DNA from: Acidobacteriota bacterium
GTDB taxonomy: Bacteria; Acidobacteriota; Terriglobia; Bryobacterales; Bryobacteraceae
Length of the DNA: 38,254 nt
Direction: 5' to 3'
NCBI GenBank assembly: GCA_016178945.1
Contig: JACOSH010000251.1
Span: forward strand, 1 to 38,254
Shown: positions 24,453 to 32,440 of the stretch, in pieces
Layout of the letters: every line of letters starts with the position of its first letter
Numbering within the stretch: the stretch's first letter is position 1
Position numbers and translations under genes: made by a program
Notes under the pieces: model-generated
What the model was told of the DNA's origin: nothing
The model's input: the letters and a program-made list of their open reading frames with translations, nothing else
The model's database searches: none

Positions 24453-26449
24453 GCGACTCGAACAGCCCCATGCGACGCATGCCCCTCCTGTTCTGCCTCG
24501 CAAGCGCGGCGCTGCTGGTTGTCTATGCGGTTGCCCCGATGCGGGACTATTTTCGAGAGTGGAGACGGTTTCAGAAGGACTATAACCGTCTGGCGGATGA
24601 AAAGCTCCGGCAGAACATGCCTGTAAGACCGGGGCCCATCGGCATCCGGCAAATCTGGATCCGGGAGCTGGACGTAGTCGACCGGTGCGTGACCTGCCAC
24701 CTGGGTGTGGAAAACCGTTTTCTCCGCGGCGCTCCGCAGCCTTTCGGCTTCCACCCGGTCACCCCGCACAACACGCGGGACATTGGCTGCACGATATGCC
24801 ACCGGGGACAGGGCGCGGCCACTACCGTCCACGGCGCCCACGGGAGGCTGAAGTGGTGGGAAGATCCGATGCTTCCGGGCCGGTACTTGCAGGCTTCGTG
24901 CGGGCAGTGTCACAAGGGCAGTGAGGTGCCGGAGGCCTGGCTTCTGAATGACGGCAGAACCCTCATCCAAGCAGCCGGTTGTATCGGCTGTCATAAGATC
25001 CCCGGCTACGAACGCCGGGATCCGATCGGTCCCGTTCTCGATGGAATCGGCAGCAAGGTTAGGGGACTCTGGCTGTTTCGATGGCTGAAGGATCCGAAAA
25101 GCTACCTGGAACGCACATTCATGCCGAATTTTCAGTTGTCAGACGAGCAGGCCCGCTTGCTGACGGCCTTCTTGCTCGCGCAGAAATTCGCGGCGGTGGA
25201 GGTTAGCGAGACGACCGATCATTCCCTGGCCGATCAGGGCCAGATCCGCTACCGGGAGGCCCGCTGCATCAGTTGCCACGCACAAGGGGGCCGCGGCGGA
25301 ACGTTCGGGCCCGACCTGGGCAAAGTCGGCGGCAAGGTCCGTTTCGGCTGGCTTGAGAGCTGGCTGCGAAATCCGAAGGCGCTTTTTCCTCGAACCCGGA
25401 TGCCCCAGTTCAGCTTCCCGGACAAAGACATCCGCGCCGTGGTCGCCTATATGGCCTCGGAATTCGCGGATCCTTCCATCGACGGACGGGAGGACGAGCA
25501 GTTGGTGCGATCGCTGCCACCTGCCACTCGGGAGAACCTGGCGGCCGGCCGGAAGCTCTACCAACGTCTCGGTTGCGGCGGCTGCCATCGTCTGAAAGGA
25601 GTCGAAGAACCCGTGGAGCTTGGGCCGGACCTGGCCGGGATTGGCAACAAGGACGTGGATCGGCTGGATTTCGGAAACCTTCCGGTTGACCGGAACCTGT
25701 GGTCCTGGCTCTTTACCAAGATCCAGACGCCGCGCGCTTTTGGGAAAACTCTCAAGATGCCGGATTTCCATTTTAGCGAGGAGCAGGGACGGGAGATTGT
25801 TGTGGCCCTTCTGAGCCTGACGGACAAGAGATTCCCCGCACGTTATCTGGCCTCGGAACAACAGGCAGGGCCGTTCCGCCCCCAAGGCGAATTTGGCAGG
25901 TTGATGGCGAAATACGAATGCCTGAGCTGTCACAGAATCCAACGAGAGGGCGGAAAGATCGCGCCGGACCTTTCGATCATCGGCAGCCAGGCCAAGCCGC
26001 AATGGATTGCCTCGTACTTTCGGCTGCCCTACTCGCTGCGCCCCATCCTGACGGAGCGCATGCCACTGCTGGGCATGTCCGGCCAGGAGATCCAGACGGC
26101 GGTGGGATATTTTCAAACGGTGTTGCTGGATGACTCGATCCCGCAGCAGTTATTCCCGCGGGACCGGCCCGAGGCTCAAGAGATCGCTCGCGGCAAGGAA
26201 CTATACTTCAACCGCTACGGCTGCCAGGCCTGTCACCAGGTCAATGTCGCGGGCGGATATGTGGGCCCGGCTCTGGATGGCGTGGGCTCGCGACTGTTCA
26301 GTGGTTACATATTCGCCTACCTGAAGAACCCGCAAAGATTCAAGCCGGCCGTACCGGAGCCCAACTACAACCTGAATGACTCCGACGCGGCGGCTCTGGC
26401 GGCGTACCTGGTGAGTTTGCCACCGGCCAAGGGAACGGAGGGAAGATGA
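24449..26449 (+). CDS. Membrane-anchored eight-heme cytochrome c of the Rieske/b complex
   Basis: The predicted protein has 666 aa from the ATG at 24449, which overlaps the upstream stop. One hydrophobic helix near the N-terminus (residues about 12-30) can anchor it, the rest being periplasmic. There are eight CXXCH motifs: CVTCH, CTICH, CGQCH, CIGCH, CISCH, CGGCH, CLSCH and CQACH. From the fourth on they belong to monoheme-type class I domains, several with distal Met candidates in MP dipeptides (TFMPNF, TRMPQF, LKMPDF, ERMPLL). The layout suggests an N-terminal multiheme part plus serial cytochrome c domains, replacing cytochrome c1/f as acceptor from the Rieske protein and storing several electrons. 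Its stop overlaps the start of the small cytochrome c gene. Confidence 0.9.
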   Translation: MSDSNSPMRRMPLLFCLASAALLVVYAVAPMRDYFREWRRFQKDYNRLADEKLRQNMPVRPGPIGIRQIWIRELDVVDRCVTCHLGVENRFLRGAPQPFGFHPVTPHNTRDIGCTICHRGQGAATTVHGAHGRLKWWEDPMLPGRYLQASCGQCHKGSEVPEAWLLNDGRTLIQAAGCIGCHKIPGYERRDPIGPVLDGIGSKVRGLWLFRWLKDPKSYLERTFMPNFQLSDEQARLLTAFLLAQKFAAVEVSETTDHSLADQGQIRYREARCISCHAQGGRGGTFGPDLGKVGGKVRFGWLESWLRNPKALFPRTRMPQFSFPDKDIRAVVAYMASEFADPSIDGREDEQLVRSLPPATRENLAAGRKLYQRLGCGGCHRLKGVEEPVELGPDLAGIGNKDVDRLDFGNLPVDRNLWSWLFTKIQTPRAFGKTLKMPDFHFSEEQGREIVVALLSLTDKRFPARYLASEQQAGPFRPQGEFGRLMAKYECLSCHRIQREGGKIAPDLSIIGSQAKPQWIASYFRLPYSLRPILTERMPLLGMSGQEIQTAVGYFQTVLLDDSIPQQLFPRDRPEAQEIARGKELYFNRYGCQACHQVNVAGGYVGPALDGVGSRLFSGYIFAYLKNPQRFKPAVPEPNYNLNDSDAAALAAYLVSLPPAKGTEGR

Positions 26450-26877
26450 GAACGCGGCTTCTAGCGGCAGTGGCCGCCATCTCCGTGCTGGCAGCGGCGT
26501 CCTGGCTGCTCGGGCGCCACGGCTGGGGAGCGCGAGCGGCGGAGCGTGCGAGGCCGGAATCAGCCGCGAAGGAGGCGGGGCTGAACTATGAAGAGTCCAA
26601 CGGCAAGAAACTGTTTGAACACTATTGCGCGGTGTGTCATGGCGCAACCGGCGAGGGAGATGGCTTCAATGCCTACAACCTGAATCCCAAGCCGAGAAAT
26701 CTTGCCGATCGCAACGCCATGGCCGCTTTTTCGGATCAGCAACTCTTTGATGCCATTTCCCGGGGAGCCTTCGAACGGGGAAAATCCAACTTGATGCCGC
26801 CCTGGGGGCACACGCTGAATGAACGCCAAATCCGGTATCTGGTCGCATGCCTCAGAACGCTGCGGGAGTCGAAATGA
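26446..26877 (+). CDS. Monoheme class I cytochrome c
   Basis: The protein has 143 aa. A signal peptide or N-terminal anchor (residues about 4-22, LLAAVAAISVLAAASWLLG) precedes a single heme domain with CAVCHG and the distal Met in NLMPPWG. The conserved helix GKKLFEHYCAVCHGATGEGD is typical of cbb3/SoxX-like small cytochromes c. The 4-nt overlap with the eight-heme gene makes it the last gene of the operon; it could be the mobile carrier or another subunit. The tRNA-Leu gene on the other strand starts 25 bp beyond its stop, and I see no terminator hairpin between them. Confidence 0.9.
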   Translation: MRTRLLAAVAAISVLAAASWLLGRHGWGARAAERARPESAAKEAGLNYEESNGKKLFEHYCAVCHGATGEGDGFNAYNLNPKPRNLADRNAMAAFSDQQLFDAISRGAFERGKSNLMPPWGHTLNERQIRYLVACLRTLRESK

Positions 26878-26901
26878 TTCTGCCCAAGCGCTCCAGCCTT
26901 G

Positions 26902-26988
26902 TGGTGCGAACGGGGAGGGTCGAACTCCCATTCCCTTTCGGGAGCCAGATCCTAAGTCTGGTGCGTCTGCCAATTCCGCCACGTTCGC
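26902..26988 (-). tRNA. tRNA-Leu (anticodon UAG)
   Basis: The gene is 87 nt including an encoded CCA. The acceptor stem GCGAACG pairs with CGTTCGC, the anticodon stem CCAGA/TCTGG encloses loop CTTAGGA (anticodon TAG), a long class II variable arm follows, and the T stem is GGGAG/CTCCC. The 5' half up to the last anticodon base is duplicated at 28062-28098. Confidence 0.95.
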
Positions 26989-27136
26989 GCTGGGGAGGGC
27001 CTTCTGACCAGGATTATAGCATTCACCACAAAGTGGACCGTCATTGACCCGGGATGCTGACCGGAAAGGCAGGACTGCTCGAGTCCCCTACCATCCAAAC
27101 GATGGACAGGGTTCCCGATAGGGCCTCCGGCGGCAA
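26952..27136. repeat. 185-bp direct repeat, left copy (tRNA-Leu 5' half + upstream region + end of a TIGR03437-type gene)
   Basis: This copy starts within the anticodon loop of the intact tRNA-Leu. It runs through the tRNA promoter and ends within what was the C-terminal coding region of the beta-propeller gene (stop at 27041, about 31 codons retained). Aligned by eye to 28062-28246 it has the same length and six mismatches. Confidence 0.9.
27013..27018 (-). promoter_or_regulatory. -10 box of tRNA-Leu
   Basis: A perfect TATAAT on the minus strand lies 24 nt upstream of the tRNA 5' end. The -35 region at the usual distance is poor (ACGGTC). The same box is kept in the right-hand repeat. Confidence 0.5.
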
Positions 27137-27576
27137 GCAGGACTTTGACTTCGGCGACCGCGTCCAGGCTGGGCGCCAGGTAAGGTCCCACCATCGAGCC
27201 GGTATCGAGGCTGGTGACGCCGTCCAGGGTCAGGTTAATCGAGCCCTGACGCGTGCCGTTGATGTTGATCCCGACCAGGTCGTTCCAACCGGGAGACTCG
27301 CGGTTGGCGGTGTCGGTGACGCCTGGCAACAGTTTCGCGGTCCCGGTATAGCTGCGGCCATTGAGCGGCAGCTCCTGCATCTGGCGCGTGTTGATGAGGC
27401 CGGAGCGCGGCGGTGACCGAGACGGTCTCGTTCACGCCTCCAACTTCCAGCGTGATCTGCGGCAGCGCCACGCGCTCGGTGGCGGTTAGCGAAATGGACT
27501 GCTGTTCGAACTTCTTGAACCCGGCCGCGGTGATATTGAGCGTGTAGGTTCCCGGCAGCAGCTCATTGAAGATGAA
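27137..27576 (-). pseudogene. Fragment of a TonB-dependent receptor gene, with a 32-bp deletion
   Basis: This stretch aligns with 9514-9985 of the second TonB receptor, same strand, with about two dozen mismatches by hand count (roughly 95% identity). It encodes part of the regulatory-like domain and plug (LPQITLEVGGVNETVSVTA, MQELPLNGRSYTGTAKLLPG). A 32-bp deletion after base 27406 shifts the frame, and both ends are cut: one at the 185-bp repeat, the other at a fragment related to the OmcA/MtrC-type gene. It cannot make a receptor. The number of mismatches suggests it came from a related receptor gene or is an old copy. Confidence 0.88.
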
Positions 27577-27583
27577 GTGGTCG

Positions 27584-27664
27584 CCGCAATCTCTGCCTTT
27601 TGGATATCGTGATCGAGCGCTTGTCCCTTGTCATCGGCAATGCGGAAAGTCACCTTGGCCGTGT
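27584..27664 (-). pseudogene. Permuted fragment of the omcA/mtrC-like gene
   Basis: Bases 27611-27664 (minus strand) match 18130-18183 of the OmcA/MtrC-type gene with one mismatch in 54. Bases 27584-27609 match 18101-18126, the segment immediately before it, with three mismatches in 26. The two pieces are in swapped order relative to the gene, as if cut from a tandem copy or a circle. The rest of the stretch 27577-27754 shows no other recognisable gene. Confidence 0.7.
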
Positions 27665-27754
27665 GTCGAATGGAGAGAACTGACTACAAAGAAGAGGCTT
27701 ACACACATACTACCAACAAGCGACAACTATTGTTATATGCGTTATGCTATCGGT

Positions 27755-28021
27755 ATGAACGTCCACCTTGGCTCTACATTCGATCAGTTCGTTGCCGACC
27801 TCCTCAAGAGCGGCCTCTACCAATCCCAAAGCGAGGTGCTGCGGGAAGGGTTGCGGCTACTCAAGGAGCGGGAAGAGTTGAAGCAACTCCGGCTGGCGGA
27901 ACTACGCAAAGAAATCGGCATCGGAGGCGAACAGGCCGATCGCGGCGAATTCGTTGACGGTGAAGACACGTTCGCTGCAATCCGGAAGCGTAGCGCCGAG
28001 CGGAAGCGCGCCAAGGGATGA
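27755..28021 (+). CDS. parD: ParD-family antitoxin (CopG-like ribbon-helix-helix)
   Basis: The protein has 88 aa. The start is the ATG at 27755 (MNVHLGSTFDQFVADLLKSG), matching the ParD pattern of an N-terminal beta strand, then YQSQSEVLREGLRLLKEREE and an acidic/basic C-terminal tail that wraps the toxin. A longer in-frame start at 27566 runs through pseudogene debris and is rejected. AT-rich sequence with TATGCT (27743-27748) just upstream could be the -10 box; no clear Shine-Dalgarno is present. The stop overlaps the ATG of a parE start (ATGA), the normal parDE arrangement, but the toxin is cut after 15 codons. The antitoxin is thus an orphan that could still bind DNA or a distant ParE. 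Confidence 0.85.
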   Translation: MNVHLGSTFDQFVADLLKSGLYQSQSEVLREGLRLLKEREELKQLRLAELRKEIGIGGEQADRGEFVDGEDTFAAIRKRSAERKRAKG

Positions 28022-28065
28022 AGCGGTTCATTCTCACCCCGCGCGCCAAGCAAGATGTTAACTAA
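28018..28065 (+). pseudogene. parE: parE toxin truncated after 15 codons by tRNA-Leu sequence
   Basis: MKRFILTPRAKQDVN is the typical first strand and helix of ParE toxins. The next codon is TAA, formed by the first bases of the repeated tRNA-Leu half (CTAAG at 28062-28066). The truncation point is exactly the repeat junction. Confidence 0.75.
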
Positions 28066-28098
28066 GTCTGGTGCGTCTGCCAATTCCGCCACGTTCGC
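28062..28098 (-). pseudogene. Half tRNA-Leu (5' 37 nt, ending at the third anticodon base)
   Basis: The sequence is identical to the first 37 nt of the intact tRNA-Leu, through anticodon TAG, and then joins parE. The upstream TATAAT (28123-28128) is kept, so it might be transcribed. Confidence 0.85.
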
Positions 28099-28122
28099 GC
28101 TGGGGAGGGCCTTCTGACCTGG

Positions 28123-28128
28123 ATTATA
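28123..28128 (-). promoter_or_regulatory. Retained TATAAT upstream of the half tRNA-Leu
   Basis: The -10 box corresponds to that of the intact tRNA gene. A transcript would contain half a tRNA and then run antisense through parE' and parD. Confidence 0.35.
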
Positions 28129-28150
28129 CCATTCACCATAAAGTGGACCT

Positions 28151-31100
28151 TCATTGACCCGGGACGCTGACCGGAAAGGCAGGACTGCTCGAGTCCCCTA
28201 CCGTCCAAACGATGGACAGGGTTCCCGATAGGGCCTCCGGCGGCAACTGGACGTTGACCTGATAGACCCCTTGCACCAGCCCCGGGGCCACGCCTGCGTA
28301 CAGCACCACGGCAGGGTTCCCGTTCACCCGCACTGTCGTGGGCAAGGCCACGCGCGGTGGGTCGTCATTGGTGAGCTGCCCACCCCCGGTGGCGTAGAGA
28401 GTGAGGTAGCCGTCACCACTGGGGACGACGGCGAAGATCCCGGGCGAGGATGGAGCTACCGCAAGCTGGACGGACGTTGGTCCCATCTGTATGGTCGTCG
28501 CCGGTCCGGTGACGGAGTACGGCACCGTTACGCTCACCTGCACCGGCGACCCATCCACCACCGTGGCGACGACGCCATCAAAGGAGACCACACTGGTGAG
28601 ATTCAGGCCGAAGATCGTGACAATCTCGCCGGGCGCAACCGGGCCATTTGCGAAAGTAGCGGCATTTGTGACGCTGCCGGCAGTAAACTGGGGCGCTGTG
28701 TTGAGCGCGATTGAGGTGACATCGGCGGTGGTTGCGGATGCCGACCCCCCACCGGAGACGCTGACCCGGTTGGTCAACTCCGGCGCGGCGTCCGGCGCCA
28801 CATCGACTTTCACGCCGATGGCGGGATAACTGGAACCGGGAAGAAGAACGTCGGAACGGTTGCAGGAGGAGCCCGAGCAACTCCATCCCGAGCCCGACAT
28901 CGAGGTCAGTGTCAACCCTGGCGGTAGCGTTTCCATCACCGCGACCATGCCAGTTGTAGGGGCGCCCAGCGCGTCGTTGCTCACCGTTATCGTGTACGCG
29001 GCTCCGGACTGGCCCTGCGTGAATCCGCCCGCGTGCGTGCTCTTCACGCTCAGAGCGGGAAACTTGGCGGTTACCAGAGAGAGGTCCCAGGCGCCTCGGC
29101 CATAGGTTGTCACGCGCAGAAGCCTGGCTTTGCGGTGAATCCGCACACCCGTGACGCGAGTGCGCGGCAAGCCTGTCCCGATTGGTATCCACTGGGAGCC
29201 CGCTCTGCCGCCGAAAACTCCAACTTCTGTCGCAACGTAAACATCGCCCGGCTGATCCGGGTCGAGCGCCAGGTCCCAGACGTTGGTGTTTGGCAAGTTC
29301 TGACTGACATCTATCCAGGTGGCTCCCGCATCGGAGCTCTTGAAGACATGGCCCGCGGGACCGGAAGCCGCCCCATAGCCAAGAAAGGCCGCATATATGA
29401 TCGAGGGGTTATGTTCGTCGATCGCAATTTGGCTCACGCCGCGAGAGGGGAGCGCATTGTCAATTCGCCGCCAGCCAGCCTGTGGGCCCGCGCCCGCATT
29501 GTTTGTGCGCCAGATCTGCCCGTTCCCAGTGCCGGCATAGATCGTGTCCGGGACTCCTGGCGCGATGGCGATCACGCTCATCAGACCGGTGTCAGGGGAG
29601 ATCGCATTCCAAGTCTTGCCTCGGTCAATGGACTGGTAGATGCGGGTGAGTCCGTAATAAATCCGGCGCGGGTCTGACATGTCCAGAGCCAGAGGAACCA
29701 GCCAGGAGAGTCCGGGAGTAAGCGTCTCGAAGGTGTGACTCCTTCGCGAGAAGCGAAGGACTCCACCAAGGTATCGAGAATAATAGATCTTATCGGTGTC
29801 GGTCGGATCGATCGCGGTCCAGCCGACGTCTCCCTCCGAAACGCCAAGCCATGGATTTCCCCCGCTGAAATAAGCAATACCCGTATCCTGCGCCCCGGCG
29901 GCAAGGCTGTATGGATCTGATTGGAGGATTGACATGCCGGAATAGAACTGCGTGATGGCCAGGGTCGCGTTCAAGTTCTGCCATGCGATTCCACTCGCGG
30001 CCGACGAGTTAGCAGTCCTGACCGCTCCGCCATCAGCGCCGACGTAGAGCACGTCGCCGCTCTTTGAAAAGGCAAGCGCGTGGTGATCGACATAAGGTTG
30101 TTCAAATGAACCATCGCTACTCAACTGCACGTTCTTCCACGATGCGCCGCCGTCCAGCGACCGATACAGGTTCAGGCCACCGGCGAAAACAATATTGGCG
30201 TCGCGCGGATGAACGGCAAGCGATGGATACCACCAGCATTGGGGAGTGCAGTAGGGGGGAGTCGCAGTCAGTTTGGTCCAGCTTGCTCCACCGTCAGCGG
30301 AGCGGAACAACCCAGCAAAGGTCAAGCCGCCATTGTCGGAAAGGCCCGCGTACAAGACATTCGGATTGGACGGCGCCAGGGCCAGCGTGGTGTACGAGCT
30401 GTTCCCCGGTAACGCGGAGCTTCCGGTTCCCGAACCGGGGCTCCAGGTCAGGCCGTCGTCTCGCGAAACGACAACCGGGGTCTTGCCGGGATTCACGTAG
30501 CTCTGGGAAATCGCGGCGTAGGCGGTTCCACCACCGGGCGCGAAGAATACGTTCCAGGCCGGCCGGCTCCCAAAGACCAGGGTCCACGTGGAACCCCCGT
30601 CGGAGGACCGTTCAATACCGCGTGCGGTGCCCGCAAGGATGATGTTGCGGTTCCCCGGGTGCACGGCCACGGCGTACACAGGTTTCCCCACGGTGGATAG
30701 TTCCGTCCAGCTTGCCCCGGCGTCGGTGGACTTGAGAATCATCGACGCGGTTCCGGCGTAGATGGTATTCGCATCGTTTGGGTCGATGACCACCGATGAG
30801 ATGGCAAGCGAAGATGCGAAATCGGAGATGGGAGTCCAGTTCTTGCCACCGTCCTTGGATTTCCAGACGCCCCCGGTATCCGCCCCAAGATATACGATGT
30901 CGGGATTGGCTTGGTCGACGGCAATCGCGCGGACATTGCCGGCTATTTTCGCTGGCCCAGGCAATCTCTGAACCACCATCCGCAAATGGGTTGTGGCCCC
31001 AGAGGCTTCCAAGGGTTGTCCACCGGCAGGCCGAAAGACGCGGCGAATGGCCGGGTCTCCATCATCCGTCGAAACGCAGACGCCGCGGCAAACTCTTCCT

Positions 31101-31254
31101 CGCGGTTGACAGCGGTGACAAGCCGCGGGTCAGGTGGCGCATTTCTTTGCGCCAGTAGGAGTGAAATGGGGCGATGCGCTGGGGAGCGAGCGCAACCTGC
31201 GAGGCCGAGCAACGCGACCGGCAACAAACCTAAGAAAGCGTTTCGCAACAGCAT
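28151..31254 (-). pseudogene. Secreted beta-propeller (BNR/Asp-box) lipoprotein with DUF11-like and TIGR03437-type C-terminal domains; frameshifted
   Basis: The N-terminal part is in one frame (ATG at 31254): signal peptide with lipobox LLGLAGC and the segment NPWKPLGPQPI, ending at a TAG at 30943. The remaining 930 or so residues are open one frame over. Joining at the AAAA run (30946-30949) by one missing A gives a continuous product of about 1030 aa. The propeller shows at least seven Asp boxes (SKDGGKNW, STDAGASW, SSDGGSTW, SRDDGLTW, SADGGASW, SLDGGASW, SSDAGATW). A DUF11-like Ig-type repeat (TITVSNDALGAPTTG) and the Solibacter-type C-terminal domain (SVTNAATFANGPVAPGEIVT) follow. The protein would act at the cell surface; its ligand is unknown. 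It starts 11 nt after the preceding gene of the minus-strand run. The frameshift may be real or a sequencing error. Confidence 0.8.
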
Positions 31255-31264
31255 GTGCGGCCCC

Positions 31265-32440
31265 TCACGCCCTTGCGTGCTGGGACTCCTTCGGCGCGCG
31301 ATAGCGGACATCGAGATGCGGGGTTTCCAATCGCGCGTGACTCTGCAGGCGGGAAGTCAGGCAGCTTTCCAGGATTCCACTGACGATCAGGGTCCGCTCC
31401 ACCGGATAGGGCGCTTTGCGGGTCGCGAGCATCTCCTCGATCCTGCTCGTCAGGCAGGCCGAGTAAGTTACGTTGGGAGTGGGGGAGAGGAAGAACTGCG
31501 TTGAAGCGATCCCCATCCCTTTGACCTTAGCGGCAAAGGTGTAGTCTTTGACGGCGCCGTTGAGCATGAGCAGCGTGGTGCGCAAACCGTCCCGATGCTC
31601 GATGAAATAGGCGGCCGGACTCTTCACCAGCTTGGGCAATTCTCCGCCGGCCACCAGGTCCTGCGTGCGGCCGTCCTGGATGGTGAGCCCCTGCGGCGAG
31701 TCGCTGCGGCACAGCGCGGCGGCCAACAGCGATTTTGACCAGCGCCCCTCCTCGCCCGCCCTCCACACCGCGTCGCCCTCGATCAACTGAACGGCCTGGA
31801 CTCCGGCCTCGCCGCCCTTGCGCCGCTCGATCATGCATTGCATCGCTTCCAGCGCGTGGTAGTCCATAGGATCCGAACCGCCCACTCCGACCATTAGGGC
31901 GCTCTCGATCTGGCACCCCAGCGGCAGTTCGAGGTCCGGCAGCCGCCAGGTCACCGGCAGGGAGGAGCCGGCCAGCATCGGAAACTTCAGGCGCCGGGAA
32001 GCCTCCACCATCCACTTCGCTTTTTCGAAGCTGTAGGAGAGGTGCTTGTCGTTATACACCGGGACGGCGCGCCCGTCCTTCTCGAACACCTCCACGCACT
32101 GCTTGAAGAATTCATGGCGCGGATAAAGGACCTGGCCCTTTTCATTGCGCGGATAGTTGCCGTGCTCGCCGATGATCAGGATGCCGTCCACGGCCAGCTT
32201 GGGGCCGCCGCACCGCAGCGCCCCGGCGATGGTGGGGTAGACTTGGAAGCCGAACTCCTTGGCGCGCTCCTCGCTTTGATCGCCTTCCGGCTTCTGATCC
32301 ACGTACAGCGAGACCACTTTCATGTCGGGACGATGCCAGCGTCCCTTGAGCGGGTAGCCGATCAGGAAGCGGTCGGCGATATGCTGGGCGTGCGACAGAT
32401 AGCGATAGATCGTGGTGACGACAGCCAGTCTCAGAGCCAT
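31265..32440 (-). CDS. Conserved protein of unknown function (paralogue of the next gene)
   Basis: The protein has 391 aa. I do not recognise a named family. It shares clear blocks with the upstream neighbour: HAQHIADRFL, VSLYVDQ, IGEHGNYPRNEKGQVLYPR, PVYNDKHLS, AGSSLPVTWR, ALEAMQCMIERRKGGEAGVQ and YPVERTLIVSG. Conserved His, Asp and Glu residues in HGNYP, NDKHLS and ERRKGGE suggest a metal-binding or catalytic centre. The N-terminal beta-alpha pattern (LRLAVVTTIYRYLSHAQHI) resembles a Rossmann-like or isomerase-type fold. It lacks a signal peptide, unlike its paralogue. The start codon overlaps the previous stop by one nt (TAATG). The operon context with a fucose-isomerase-like protein suggests sugar or polyol metabolism; this is inference. 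Confidence 0.8.
   Translation of the reverse strand: MALRLAVVTTIYRYLSHAQHIADRFLIGYPLKGRWHRPDMKVVSLYVDQKPEGDQSEERAKEFGFQVYPTIAGALRCGGPKLAVDGILIIGEHGNYPRNEKGQVLYPRHEFFKQCVEVFEKDGRAVPVYNDKHLSYSFEKAKWMVEASRRLKFPMLAGSSLPVTWRLPDLELPLGCQIESALMVGVGGSDPMDYHALEAMQCMIERRKGGEAGVQAVQLIEGDAVWRAGEEGRWSKSLLAAALCRSDSPQGLTIQDGRTQDLVAGGELPKLVKSPAAYFIEHRDGLRTTLLMLNGAVKDYTFAAKVKGMGIASTQFFLSPTPNVTYSACLTSRIEEMLATRKAPYPVERTLIVSGILESCLTSRLQSHARLETPHLDVRYRAPKESQHARA

Larger units (their letters stand above)
28062..28246. repeat. 185-bp direct repeat, right copy
   Basis: This copy includes the half tRNA-Leu, its promoter region, and the genuine 3' end of the beta-propeller gene. It aligns without gaps to 26952-27136. 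The 925 bp between the copies carry the receptor and omcA/mtrC-like fragments and parD/parE'. Confidence 0.9.

Noticed and set aside
24449-26877. Alternative complex III
   Set aside because: Multiheme and monoheme cytochromes are present, but the ActB-type iron-sulfur protein and ActC/ActF-type membrane subunits are absent, and a Rieske/cytochrome b pair is present instead.
26889-28062. Integrative element with its own integrase at tRNA-Leu
   Set aside because: No integrase, transposase or terminal inverted repeats are visible. The repeats are 185 bp and include flanking coding sequence, unlike a short att core.
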